DNA from: Nocardioides panaciterrulae
GTDB taxonomy: Bacteria; Actinomycetota; Actinomycetes; Propionibacteriales; Nocardioidaceae
Assembly (NCBI RefSeq): GCF_013409645.1
Contig: NZ_JACCBG010000001.1
Coordinates: forward strand, 3,532,001 to 3,596,000
Direction: 5' to 3'
Length of the DNA: 64,000 nucleotides
In this document: in pieces, positions 46,500 through 55,145 of the stretch
How the letters are laid out: each line of letters opens with the position of its first letter
Numbering within the stretch: position 1 is the first letter of the stretch
Notes under the pieces: model-generated
Told to the model about the DNA's origin: nothing
The model's input: the letters and a program-made list of their open reading frames with translations, nothing else
Databases searched by the model: none
Program-made: the position numbers and the translations under genes

Positions 46500-47324
46500 T
46501 CAGCTCGACGGCGGCACCAGCGAGTAGGTCCCGATCACCGGGAAGTGGTCGGAGTGCTCGACGTCGTAGGCGACCTCGCAGCGGTCCGCGGGCCCCTGCG
46601 ACCAGATCTGGTCGATCTACTGCGGGCCGTGGGTGCCCCGGCCGGCGGTGCCGCAGTCGCGCCACATCGAGACCATCCCGAGCGCCGCGAGGCGCGCGAA
46701 CGGCATCGCCTCGTCGTGCCAGCGCGCGTCGGCGGCGTAGCCGATGTTGAAGTCGCCGAGGACGAAGACCCGTCCGGTGGCGCGCTCGGCCTCGACCAGC
46801 GCCGCGAGGCTCCTGACCTCGTCGCGGTAGAAGCCGAACATCAGCGGCCGGTCGTGCCGGCGGCGACCGGCGGTGGTGGCCCCGGCGAGCAGGTGTACGT
46901 CGATGACCGTGACCTCCTGGTCGGTGGCGAGGTGCTGCAGGTGCACGACCGTCGCGTACTGGTCGTCGAGGTCGTGGCCCTTGGCCGGCTTCTCGTCGCC
47001 GATGTGGCGCCCGTGCGCGAGCAGGGCGCCGTACCCGTCGAGGAGGTCGAACGCCGCGGACCGCCACACCACGGGGTTGGCGCCGGCCTCCCGGGGGCGG
47101 AAGCAGCCCCAGCCGGGCCGGTCGGCGAGCCAGGCCTGGCGGCCGCGGCGCGCGATCTCCTGCAGGCCGGCCACGTCGACCCGCGGCAGCAGCGCCGCGA
47201 CCCCGCCGGTGAAGTCGGCGTCCCGGACACCGGCGCGGATGTTGTAGGTGCCGACCCGGACCGGCACGCCGGACGAGCCGCTGCCGTCGGCGGCAGCACC
47301 CTCCGGGGCCGGACCCAGCACCAT
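46500..47324 (-). pseudogene. Endonuclease/exonuclease/phosphatase family protein broken by an amber codon
   Basis: The open part (47324 to 46617) codes 235 residues of the EEP fold: VGTYNIRAG, DVAGLQEIARRG, HLLAGATTAG and GDFNIGY. A TAG at 46619-46617 then interrupts the frame, which goes on for 38 more codons (IDQIWSQGPAD ... [13 protein letters not shown]) to a TGA at 46502-46500. The lost part includes the Ser-Asp-His motif that supplies catalytic Asp and His. Family members usually have Tyr before IDQIW, so a single TAC/TAT to TAG change explains it. It is either a recent pseudogene, a read-through gene or a sequencing error. Confidence 0.8.
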
Positions 47325-47440
47325 GAGGACAAGTAGACCCGAGAGGGGCGAGCGCGGGCCGGGTCATCGGTCGAGCGGCCCGGCTGAGCGGCCCGGCTGA
47401 GCGCTGGCGCCGGGCACGCCACGACGTAGAGTCTGCCGGC

Positions 47441-49132
47441 GTGACGAGCCGCGCCCCCGACGTACCGATCGCGACGGCTCCGGCGCGTCGGGCCGGCCTC
47501 TCACGCACGGCGTCGGGCCGGCCGGTGCCGCTCGCGGCGCTGCGCGCCCGGGGCCGGGTGGGCCTGGAGGACCCGGTCATCGGCTGGTCGGCGAGCATCG
47601 CCGTCGCGATGCTGGCGCTGCTGCTGCGGCTCTGGCACCTCGGGACGCCCCACGAGCTGGAGTTCGACGAGACCTACTACGCCAAGGACGCCTGGTCGCT
47701 GCTGCACTTCGGCTACGCGCACGACTACATCAGCAACGCCAACGAGAAGATCCTGAGCGGGGACACGACGGGGATCTGGAAGGACTCCGCCGAGATGATC
47801 GTCCACCCCGAGGTGGGCAAGTGGCTGATCGCGCTCGGGGAGAAGGCGTTCGGGATGGACCCGTTCGGCTGGCGGATCGCCTCGGTGGTGGTCGGCTCGC
47901 TGATGGTGCTGGTGATGTGCCGCCTGGCCCGGCGGCTCACCGGCTCGACCCTGCTCGGCTGCGTCGCGGGCCTGCTGCTCACCTTCGACGGCCTGCAGTT
48001 CGTGCTGTCCCGACTGGCGCTGCTGGACATCTTCGCGGCGTTCTTCACCCTCAGCGCGGTGGCGTGCCTGGTGGCCGACCGCGACTGGTACCGCGCCCGG
48101 ATGGCCCGGCTGCTGCCCGAGCCGGTCACCGACCGGCGCGGGTGGGGGCCGGTGCGCCGGCTGCTGTTCCGCCCCTGGCTGCTGGCCAGCGGCGTGTGCT
48201 GGGGGCTCTCGTGCGGCACCAAGTGGGACGCGCTCTACCCGATGGCGGCGTTCGGGCTGCTCGTGTGGCTGTGGAGTGCCGGGGCCCGTCGTTCGTTCGG
48301 CGTGCGGTGGGCGGTGCTGCGCTCGGCGCTGGTGGACGGCGTGCCCGCGTTCGTGCACCTGGTGCTGGTGGGCCTGGTCGTCTACGTGTCCACGTGGACC
48401 GGCTGGCTGATCCACGCCGAGCAGTACGAGAAGTGGCTCTCGGCCACCCAGTACACCCACTACCACGGCGGCCAGGACTGGCCGACCCGCAACGAGCCCG
48501 ACGCCAGCGGGCTCGGCGAGGTGGTGCAGTCGCTGGACTCGCTCTGGCACTACCACCGCGACATCTATGTCTTCCACACCCACTTCCTCAACGGCAGCAC
48601 CCACATCTACGGCTCGAAGCCGTCGGGGTGGCTGCTGCTGAACCGGCCGGTCGGGGTCTCCGCGGACGTGGACATCAAGCCCGGCACCCAGGGCTGCGAC
48701 GCCCCCGCGGACAGCACCTGCCTGCGCCAGGTGCTGCTGCTCGGCACCCCGGTGCTGTGGTGGGGCGGCGTGCTGGCGCTGGTCTTCGCGGCGTTCATGT
48801 GGCTCGGCGCCCGGGACTGGCGGTTCGGGGTCGCGGTGGTCGGCGTGCTCACGACCTGGCTGCCGTGGCTGATGTACGACGACCGGCCGATCTTCCTGTT
48901 CTACGCGGTCGTCACGCTGCCGTTCACGGTGCTGGCGCTCACGCTGGCCATGGGCAGGCTGATCGGCACCTCGCCGGTCCCGACACCCCGGCGTACGGCG
49001 GCGGTGGTGGTCGCGGGCTCGTTCCTGGTGCTTGTGATGCTGAACTTCGCGTGGTTCTGGCCGATCTGGACCGACCAGCTGCTCACCCACCAGGAGTGGC
49101 TGGACCGGATCTGGTTCACGCGCTGGATCTGA
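47441..49132 (+). CDS. PMT-family protein O-mannosyltransferase
   Basis: A protein of 563 residues with about eleven membrane spans. The first extracytoplasmic loop has the catalytic acidic pair Asp76-Glu77 (LEFDETYYAKDAW). Further matches are MIVHPEVGKWLIALGE, SCGTKWDALYPM and HGGQDWPTRNEP. It uses polyprenyl-phosphate mannose to glycosylate secreted proteins (Rv1002c type). GTG 47441. It lies beside rsmI as in mycobacteria, with the decayed EEP gene between them. Confidence 0.93.
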   Translation: MTSRAPDVPIATAPARRAGLSRTASGRPVPLAALRARGRVGLEDPVIGWSASIAVAMLALLLRLWHLGTPHELEFDETYYAKDAWSLLHFGYAHDYISNANEKILSGDTTGIWKDSAEMIVHPEVGKWLIALGEKAFGMDPFGWRIASVVVGSLMVLVMCRLARRLTGSTLLGCVAGLLLTFDGLQFVLSRLALLDIFAAFFTLSAVACLVADRDWYRARMARLLPEPVTDRRGWGPVRRLLFRPWLLASGVCWGLSCGTKWDALYPMAAFGLLVWLWSAGARRSFGVRWAVLRSALVDGVPAFVHLVLVGLVVYVSTWTGWLIHAEQYEKWLSATQYTHYHGGQDWPTRNEPDASGLGEVVQSLDSLWHYHRDIYVFHTHFLNGSTHIYGSKPSGWLLLNRPVGVSADVDIKPGTQGCDAPADSTCLRQVLLLGTPVLWWGGVLALVFAAFMWLGARDWRFGVAVVGVLTTWLPWLMYDDRPIFLFYAVVTLPFTVLALTLAMGRLIGTSPVPTPRRTAAVVVAGSFLVLVMLNFAWFWPIWTDQLLTHQEWLDRIWFTRWI

Positions 49133-49156
49133 CCCGGCGCCCGCCGGGCTCCCCGC

Positions 49157-50128
49157 TCAGGGGGCCGGCGGCAGGTCCAGCTGCGCGCGTACCCACTCCC
49201 ACAGCTCCGCGCGCTCGGCGTCGCCCGAGCGGGTGCGGGGCAGCAGATGGGTGGGGCGGGCCCGGCGGTCGTGCCAGAGCCGGCCGCCGGTCGGCACCGG
49301 CTCGGTCGCGGCCAGCCAGACCGTGGTGTCGGCCCCGCCCCCGGCGTCGCGCAGCAGCGGGCCGGTGAGCCGGTGGAAGGTGGGCAGCGAGTCGACCACG
49401 CCGGGGGTGTCGGCCCAGCCCGGGTGGGTCGCGTGCACGGAGATGCCCTCGGGCGCCCAGCGCTGGTCCAGGACGGGCAGCAGCTCGACCTGCGCCCGCT
49501 TGCTGCGCGCGTAGGCGGTGGTCGGCGAGTAGTCGCCCTGGAGGTACTCCGGGTCGTCCGCGCGCAGCCGCTGGGCGTACATCCCGCCGGAGGTCACCAG
49601 GACGACCCGACCGCCGGCCAGCCGCGGACGCAGCAGCTCGGTCATCAGCACCGGGCCCAGGACGTGCAGGGCCATGGTCAGCTCGTGGCCCTGGGCGGAC
49701 TCGGTGCGCTCGGGCGGCATCGCCCCGGCGTTGTGGACCAGCACGTCCACCCGCGGCACGTCCAGCTCGTCGACGAAGCGTCGTACGTCGTCGAGGTCGC
49801 TGACGTCGCAGCGCGCCAGCTGCAGCTCGGCCTGCGGCAGCCGCTCGCTCAGCTCCTGCTGGACGCGGCGGCCCTTGACCTGGTCGCGGGCGGCGAGCAC
49901 GACCCCGGCCCCGAGCCGGGCGAGCGCCTCGGCCGTGGCCAGGCCCAGCCCGGAGGTGGCGCCGGTGACCACGGCGACCCGGCCCGCCAGCGCGCCCGGG
50001 TCGGGGTCGGCCGGCCAGGTGGGCAGCCGGCGGCGGATCGCCTGGCCGACCCGGGTGTAGCCGGGCGCCACGGTCCGGTCGAGCACGGTGTCGATCCCCA
50101 CGGCGATCCGGCGCGGCAGCGGCAGCAT
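49157..50128 (-). CDS. SDR-family oxidoreductase (DHRS12-like)
   Basis: A protein of 323 residues. An N-terminal helix region of about 40 residues (LPLPRRIAVGIDTVLDRTV) precedes TGATSGLG, AARDQVKGRRV (Arg suggests NADP), HNAGAM, a Ser in VTSGGMY and YARSKRAQVE. HATHPGWADTPGV is typical of the DHRS12/retinol-dehydrogenase-like subgroup. The substrate is unknown. ATG 50128 is used. It diverges from the PPOX gene 59 bp away. Confidence 0.87.
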   Translation of the reverse strand: MLPLPRRIAVGIDTVLDRTVAPGYTRVGQAIRRRLPTWPADPDPGALAGRVAVVTGATSGLGLATAEALARLGAGVVLAARDQVKGRRVQQELSERLPQAELQLARCDVSDLDDVRRFVDELDVPRVDVLVHNAGAMPPERTESAQGHELTMALHVLGPVLMTELLRPRLAGGRVVLVTSGGMYAQRLRADDPEYLQGDYSPTTAYARSKRAQVELLPVLDQRWAPEGISVHATHPGWADTPGVVDSLPTFHRLTGPLLRDAGGGADTTVWLAATEPVPTGGRLWHDRRARPTHLLPRTRSGDAERAELWEWVRAQLDLPPAP

Positions 50129-50187
50129 GGTCTCGACGGTAGGCGGGCCGGCCAAGGCCGCTTGTCGGGCTCGGGCACGATGGGGCC

Positions 50188-50592
50188 GTGACGAGCTGGG
50201 TGCCCGGGTGGCAGGAGTTTCCCCCTGCATTGCTGGAGTTCTGGACCGAGCGGCACCTGTGCACGCTGACCACGCTGCGCGCGGACGGCCGGCCGCACGT
50301 CGTGCCCGTGGGCGTCGCGCTGGACCCCGAGCGGGGCTGCGCGTGGGTGATCACCTCGCGCGGCTCTCGCAAGGCCCGCAACCTGGCCGCCTCGTCGCTC
50401 GTCGCGGCCTGCCAGGTCGACGGGCGGCGCTGGTCGACGCTCGAGGGCCGCGCTGTAGTCCTCGGCGACGCGGCGTCGGTGGCCCGCGCCGAGGAGCGGT
50501 ACGCCGCCCGCTACCGGACCCCGCGCCCGAACCCCGAGCGGGTGGCGATCCGGCTCGAGGTCGACCGGTTCCTGCACTCGAGCGACTTCTGA
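50188..50592 (+). CDS. PPOX-class (F420/FMN-dependent) split-barrel oxidoreductase
   Basis: A protein of 134 residues. FWTERHLCTLTTLRADGRPHVVPVG, WVITSRGSRKARNLAASSLVAAC and VDRFLHSSDF are typical of the pyridoxamine-phosphate-oxidase-like family in actinobacteria that binds F420 or FMN. GTG 50188. A short hairpin at 50600-50615 follows. The substrate is unknown. Confidence 0.87.
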   Translation: MTSWVPGWQEFPPALLEFWTERHLCTLTTLRADGRPHVVPVGVALDPERGCAWVITSRGSRKARNLAASSLVAACQVDGRRWSTLEGRAVVLGDAASVARAEERYAARYRTPRPNPERVAIRLEVDRFLHSSDF

Positions 50593-50599
50593 GCGCCGC

Positions 50600-50615
50600 C
50601 CGGCCCTCGGGCCGG
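50600..50615. terminator. Short hairpin between convergent PPOX and ZIP genes
   Basis: CCGGCC and GGCCGG enclose CTCG, eight bases after the PPOX stop and just before the ZIP stop. Confidence 0.45.
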
Positions 50616-50616
50616 C

Positions 50617-51345
50617 TCAGGCAGTCATCGACAGCAGGAACGCGCAGGTGAACCCGATCGCGGTCACCAGCCCCACCAGCGCGCCGGCGTGCTCGACCGC
50701 CTCGGGGACCATCGTGTCGGCCAGCATGGTGAGGATCGCGCCGGCCGCGAAGGACTGCGTGACCGCGATGACCAGCGCCGGCGCCGAGCCGAGCAGCCCG
50801 TAGCCCAGGCCGGCGGAGATGGTCGAGGCGAGCAGCACCGCGCCCCACAGGCCCAGCACGTAGGTGACCGTGCGCCCGTCCTTGCGCATGCCGACGGAGG
50901 CGGACAGCGACTCGGGGATGTTGGAGAGGAACACCGCCACGACCACGGCCACGCCCACCGAGCCGCCGCCGACCAGGCTCACGCCGATGGCCGCCGACTC
51001 CGGGATGCCGTCGAGCAGCGCGCCGAGCACCAGCGCCATCGCGCCGGCCCCCTCGGGCGACCCGTTCTGACTCTTGCGGCGGTGCCCTCCGTGCCGGTCG
51101 ATGAGCCAGTCGCCGATGAAGAACACCAGCGCTCCCCCGAGCAGGCCCAGCACGACGGCCTCCGCGCCCGAGCGGTCGTAGGCCTCACTGGTCAGGTCGA
51201 AGGCCACCGCGCTGAACAGCACCCCGGTGCCGAACGCCATGATCAGGCCGACGAAGCGTCGGCTCGTCGGCAGCCAGATCCCGGCCGCCGCCCCGACCAG
51301 GAGCGCGAAACCACCCACGAAACCCCAGAACGATGCCTCCCACAT
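50617..51345 (-). CDS. ZIP-family metal transporter
   Basis: A protein of 242 residues with about eight spans. A histidine-rich loop follows span 3 (DRHGGHRRK). The metal path motifs are LGALLDGIPESAAIG (span 4) and FLSNIPESLSAS (span 5). It imports divalent cations such as zinc. ATG 51345 (MWEASFWGF) gives the usual ZIP start; an upstream in-frame ATG at 51378 adds 11 non-hydrophobic residues. No metal-regulator site was recognised. Confidence 0.88.
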   Translation of the reverse strand: MWEASFWGFVGGFALLVGAAAGIWLPTSRRFVGLIMAFGTGVLFSAVAFDLTSEAYDRSGAEAVVLGLLGGALVFFIGDWLIDRHGGHRRKSQNGSPEGAGAMALVLGALLDGIPESAAIGVSLVGGGSVGVAVVVAVFLSNIPESLSASVGMRKDGRTVTYVLGLWGAVLLASTISAGLGYGLLGSAPALVIAVTQSFAAGAILTMLADTMVPEAVEHAGALVGLVTAIGFTCAFLLSMTA

Positions 51346-51500
51346 GCCAGCCACCGTGCCCGTTCGGGCAGGGGCCATGCGTCGACGCCGCTGAGACCCC
51401 GCGCACCTCCCGCACCTCCCGCGCAGCGGCGACTACCCAGGCGCCTACCGAATTGAGGAGATCTTGAGGGAATTCCTCTCCGCTCCCGGAGCCTGCTCGG

Positions 51501-51761
51501 TTAACGTTCTTCTCGAGCCGCCGGTGACCCGAGACACCGGCGGCTCGTTACTTTTCCCGGGGCCTTCCTCGCGCGGTCCTCCCCCGCAGGCGCCTCAGTC
51601 CTTGTGGGCCGGGCCCGCTCCGCGCACCTGACGATGGCGGCGGCCCGGTCAGCCACCTGGAGCTTGGGCAGCACGTTCGACACGTGGTTGCGCACGGTCT
51701 TGAGGCTGATCAGCAGCTCGTGCGCGATCGGTGCGATGGGCGACGTCCCGACATCCCCGAC
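51501..51761 (-). pseudogene. Remnant of a LuxR-type regulator (C-terminal HTH only)
   Basis: The minus-strand frame from 51761 reads IAHELLISLKTVRNHVSNVL then PKLQVADRAAAIVR, the second half of a LuxR/NarL helix-turn-helix. There is no N-terminal part: in frame, the codon just before it (51764-51762) is the TAG that ends the sugar-binding-protein gene. So the regulator has been cut, and the arabinoside operon occupies the place of its missing part. The tail beyond RCAERAR is low-complexity and contains a strong hairpin. Confidence 0.75.
51514..51547. terminator. 13-bp hairpin with following T-rich stretch
   Basis: CGAGCCGCCGGTG and CACCGGCGGCTCG form a perfect 13-bp stem with an eight-base loop, followed on the + strand by TTACTTTT. 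Minus-strand transcripts of the sugar operon would also meet it. Confidence 0.65.
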
Positions 51762-53123
51762 CTAGTTCTGCAGCTGTTGCTCCACCTGCGACTGGGCGGC
51801 GGACAGGGCGGAGTCGACGCTCGTCCCGGACAACCACACCTTCTCGATGGCGTGCTGCAGGTCGTCCTCGGCGCCCTGCCAGCCGACGATCTGCGGCACG
51901 AGAGCCGCGTTGTCGGCGGTGGCGACGTAGTTCGCACGCTGGGGTGCGGACTTGTAGGCGGAGCTGGCGAGCACCGACTTGCGGACCGACAGGTGCCCCG
52001 AGCCGAGCGCCCAGTCCTTGTCGTGGTCGTACATCCAGGCGGCGAACTCGAGGGCCGCGCGGTACTTGACCGGGTCGCCGTCCTGCTGCACCGGAATCAC
52101 CCAGGTGTGCGAGTTGGCCCATACCCCCGGCTGCCCGTAGAGCGTGGGGAAGTCGGTGGCCTCGTACTTGAACGTCGTCTGGTTGACGTACTGGTTGACC
52201 GGCCACGTGCCGTTGACGAGCATTCCGACCTTGCCGTTGAGCCACGCCTGCTGGGAGGAGTCGTAGGTCTGCTTGGGGTCGGCGATGCCGGAGGAGTAGA
52301 GGTCCTTGATCAGGGTCAGCGCGTTGTGACTCTCCGGAGTGTCGATCTGGACCTTGCCGTCGTCGGTGACCACGGCCTTGCCCTGCTGGGAGACCAGCGT
52401 GGAGAAGACCCGGAAGGGGATGTTGAAGTCGTTCCCCCAGGCCATGTACTGCATCCCGGTGGCGGACTTGAACTGGGCGGCCTGCTTCTTCAGCTCTGCC
52501 GGACTGGTGGGCAGGATGGGGGATCCGTCGGGCTTGACGAGGTGCGCCTGCTTCATCAGGTCCATGTTGAGATGGACCAGGTTCGCGTGCTCGTCGAACG
52601 GAACGGCGTAGATCTTCTCGTCGACGGTGACCGCGCTCGTGGCCGGGTCAGTGAGGTCCGAGGGGTCGATCCCCACCACCTTGTAGTCCGATCCCAACGG
52701 CAGCAGCAGCCCGCGGCTGGAGTAGTCCGGGATGTTGGACTCGTGCATGAGGGTCACGTCCGGCGGCTGCTTGGCGGCGAAGGCGGCGTTGAGCGAGTCG
52801 TAGAACGACTTCCAGTCCGCTCCCTGCTGGGTGACGGTGATGCCGAACTTGTTCTCGGCGTTGAACTTGTTGATGAGCGTCTGGAAGGTCGAGCACTCGT
52901 CGACGGCCTTGGCGAGGTCGGTGTTCTTGCCGATCGCGTCGCTGCAGTCGCCGAAGAAGTCCGCCGTGGCGATCTTGACCCCCTTCATCTGGCCGTCCTT
53001 GACCTTCGTGATCGACTCGGCGTCCTTCGACGCGTCGGCGGAGCTGCCGCCGCAGGCGGCTGGCAGGAGCAGCAGCGGCAGCACGGCGAGAGCGCCGAGC
53101 GTGCGCCTGTGAGGAACCGACAT
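51762..53123 (-). CDS. ABC transporter sugar-binding lipoprotein
   Basis: A protein of 453 residues. The signal peptide ends at the lipobox LPAAC, giving a membrane-anchored solute-binding protein of the family-1 type (NIPDYSSRGLLLPL, FDEHANLVHLNMDLM, GMLVNGTWPVNQY, WVIPVQQDGD). It should capture arabinose-containing oligosaccharides, judging from the linked arabinofuranosidase. ATG 53123 has AGAAGGAGA upstream. It is the last gene of the operon, ending against the LuxR remnant. Confidence 0.92.
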   Translation of the reverse strand: MSVPHRRTLGALAVLPLLLLPAACGGSSADASKDAESITKVKDGQMKGVKIATADFFGDCSDAIGKNTDLAKAVDECSTFQTLINKFNAENKFGITVTQQGADWKSFYDSLNAAFAAKQPPDVTLMHESNIPDYSSRGLLLPLGSDYKVVGIDPSDLTDPATSAVTVDEKIYAVPFDEHANLVHLNMDLMKQAHLVKPDGSPILPTSPAELKKQAAQFKSATGMQYMAWGNDFNIPFRVFSTLVSQQGKAVVTDDGKVQIDTPESHNALTLIKDLYSSGIADPKQTYDSSQQAWLNGKVGMLVNGTWPVNQYVNQTTFKYEATDFPTLYGQPGVWANSHTWVIPVQQDGDPVKYRAALEFAAWMYDHDKDWALGSGHLSVRKSVLASSAYKSAPQRANYVATADNAALVPQIVGWQGAEDDLQHAIEKVWLSGTSVDSALSAAQSQVEQQLQN

Positions 53124-53169
53124 GGATGGATCTCCTTCTGGTCTGCGGCACCGTTCTTGGTGCCGGGTC

Positions 53170-54060
53170 TTACTTCTCGCCGCTCCCGAGAGCGATTCCA
53201 CGAATCAGCTGACGCTGGAAGAGCAGGAAGACGATCACCAGCGGCAGGCTGCCGATCAGTCCGCGCGCCATCAGGCTGCCGAGGCTGTTCGCGGCGTCGA
53301 ACGATCCCTGTTGCTGGGCGAGACCGACGGTGAGCGTGAAGAAGTGGGGATTGGTCGCGACCACGAGCGGCCACAGGTAGTCGTTCCAGGACTGGACGAA
53401 GGCGAAGATCGCCAGGGCCGCCATCGCCGGCCGGGCCAGGGGCAGCATGATGCTCAGGAAGATCCGCGCGTGGCCCGCGCCGTCGATGCGCGCCGCCTCC
53501 TCCATCTCGTGGGGGACGGCCCGGAAGAACTGGGTCATGATGAACACGCCGAGCGGGAGCGCGATGCGGGGCAGGAAGAGTCCCTGGTAGCTGTTGAGCT
53601 GCCCCGTCTCGCTGAACATCAGGTAGAGCGGGATGAACATGGCCTCCCGGGGGACCATCAATCCCGCCAACGTCAGGACGAACAGCGGGGTCTGGAACCG
53701 GAACTTCAGCCGGCCGAACGCGTAACCGGCCATCGCCGAGGTGACGACCGTGCCCAGGGTGGTGACCCCGGTGACCACGACGCTGTTGAGGAACCACCGC
53801 GGGATCCGGGAGCCGCGCAACTCGGTGACGATGTTGTCGAGCGTGAACCCCTGAGGGATCAACGTCTGGGTCTTCAGCTGCAGCAGGTGGTTGTCGGAGA
53901 CCGCCAGCACCACCATCCACCCGATCGGGAGCAGCCAGACCACGACGGCAACGATCATGAAGACGTGGAAGAGCGTGGGACGCCGCCGAGTGCGGGGCTT
54001 CGGCGATGACGCCCGGGCCTGGTCACGCACCGCCTCGGGTGCGGTCGCGGCGGCGGTCAC
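53170..54060 (-). CDS. ABC sugar permease, MalG type
   Basis: A protein of 296 residues with six spans and the EAA loop EEAARIDGAGHARIFLSIMLP. The N-terminal 35 residues are cytoplasmic and basic. It forms the import channel with the other permease. GTG 54060 overlaps the previous stop (GTGA). No dedicated ATPase is present, so a shared MsiK-type ATPase elsewhere in the genome probably powers it. Confidence 0.93.
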   Translation of the reverse strand: MTAAATAPEAVRDQARASSPKPRTRRRPTLFHVFMIVAVVVWLLPIGWMVVLAVSDNHLLQLKTQTLIPQGFTLDNIVTELRGSRIPRWFLNSVVVTGVTTLGTVVTSAMAGYAFGRLKFRFQTPLFVLTLAGLMVPREAMFIPLYLMFSETGQLNSYQGLFLPRIALPLGVFIMTQFFRAVPHEMEEAARIDGAGHARIFLSIMLPLARPAMAALAIFAFVQSWNDYLWPLVVATNPHFFTLTVGLAQQQGSFDAANSLGSLMARGLIGSLPLVIVFLLFQRQLIRGIALGSGEK

Positions 54061-55145
54061 GAGTCCGCGTCCTCTCGCAGAAAGCGGAGCTCGACCAGCG
54101 AGACCACCAGGATGAGCGCCAGCAGCACGATCGACTGGGCGGAGGCGTAGCCGAGCTTCGCGTCCCGGATGCCCGTCTGGTAGACGTTCTGGATCAGCAC
54201 GAGCGAGGAGTCTCCTGGGCCACCGCGGGTCATGATGTAGACCTGACCGAACACCTGGAACGACGCGACGACCTGCGTGACCAGGACCAGCATCGAGACC
54301 CGGCGCAGCCCGGGCACGGTGATGTTGACGAACGAGGCCCACCGGCTCGCGCCGTCCAGCGCCGCCGCTTCGTAGAGGTGAGGGTCGATGTCCTGCAGAC
54401 CCGCGAGGAACAGCACCAGGTTGAAGCCCACGGTCCACCAGATCGTGGTCAGGATGACCGCGGGGAGCGCGAAGCTGGGCGAGTTCAGGTAGTCGATCGG
54501 GGGGATCCCGAGGGCGTCGGTCAACTTCACGGCGAGACCGCGATCGGGATTGAGGAGGTAGATCCAGATCAGGGTCACCACCGAGACCGGCAGGACGTAG
54601 GGCAGGAAGAACGCCGTGCGGTAGACGGTGCTCAGGCGTCCCGGGCGGTTGACCAGGATGGCGAGACCCAGCCCGAGCGCCATGAGCAGCGGCGTCGAGA
54701 TGACCGTGAACTCGATCGTGTGCTGGAGCGCCGCCCAGAACCGCTGGTCGTTCCAGGACCCGTGCGCACCCGGGTGCACACCGAGAGCCACCACGAGAAG
54801 CAGCAGCACGGCGACGACGGTCAGCGTGCGCTTGGCGCCCGGCCTCCTCGTCCCGCGGACGACCACGGCGCCAGCCAGGAGCAGCAACGGGATGCGCCAG
54901 GTCAGCATCGAGGTCGCCGACCACGTGAGGTCGCTCCCCCCGAACATCTCGCGGTAGTTCTGCAACCCGAAGTTGGTCGCCGTCTGGGTCAGCAGGTCGA
55001 AGTCGAAGAAGCTCATGTAGAGCGCCTGTCCGACCGGGTAGAGGATGAACACGACGGCGAGGACGAGGAACGGCGACAGGAAGACCAGGGCGGCGGCCCC
55101 GTCACCGCGCGCCGTCCTGCCGCGGGAGGCGGTGTGCTCAGCCAT
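54057..55145 (-). CDS. ABC sugar permease, MalF type
   Basis: A protein of 362 residues with about seven or eight spans and the EAA loop YEAAALDGASRWASFVNITVP. A larger second loop (about 75-130) contains an additional hydrophobic pair (IPLLLLAGAVVV and LTVVAVLLLLVVAL), making it longer than typical MalF-like permeases of this class. ATG 55145 overlaps the arabinofuranosidase stop by eight bases. Confidence 0.92.
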   Translation of the reverse strand: MAEHTASRGRTARGDGAAALVFLSPFLVLAVVFILYPVGQALYMSFFDFDLLTQTATNFGLQNYREMFGGSDLTWSATSMLTWRIPLLLLAGAVVVRGTRRPGAKRTLTVVAVLLLLVVALGVHPGAHGSWNDQRFWAALQHTIEFTVISTPLLMALGLGLAILVNRPGRLSTVYRTAFFLPYVLPVSVVTLIWIYLLNPDRGLAVKLTDALGIPPIDYLNSPSFALPAVILTTIWWTVGFNLVLFLAGLQDIDPHLYEAAALDGASRWASFVNITVPGLRRVSMLVLVTQVVASFQVFGQVYIMTRGGPGDSSLVLIQNVYQTGIRDAKLGYASAQSIVLLALILVVSLVELRFLREDADS

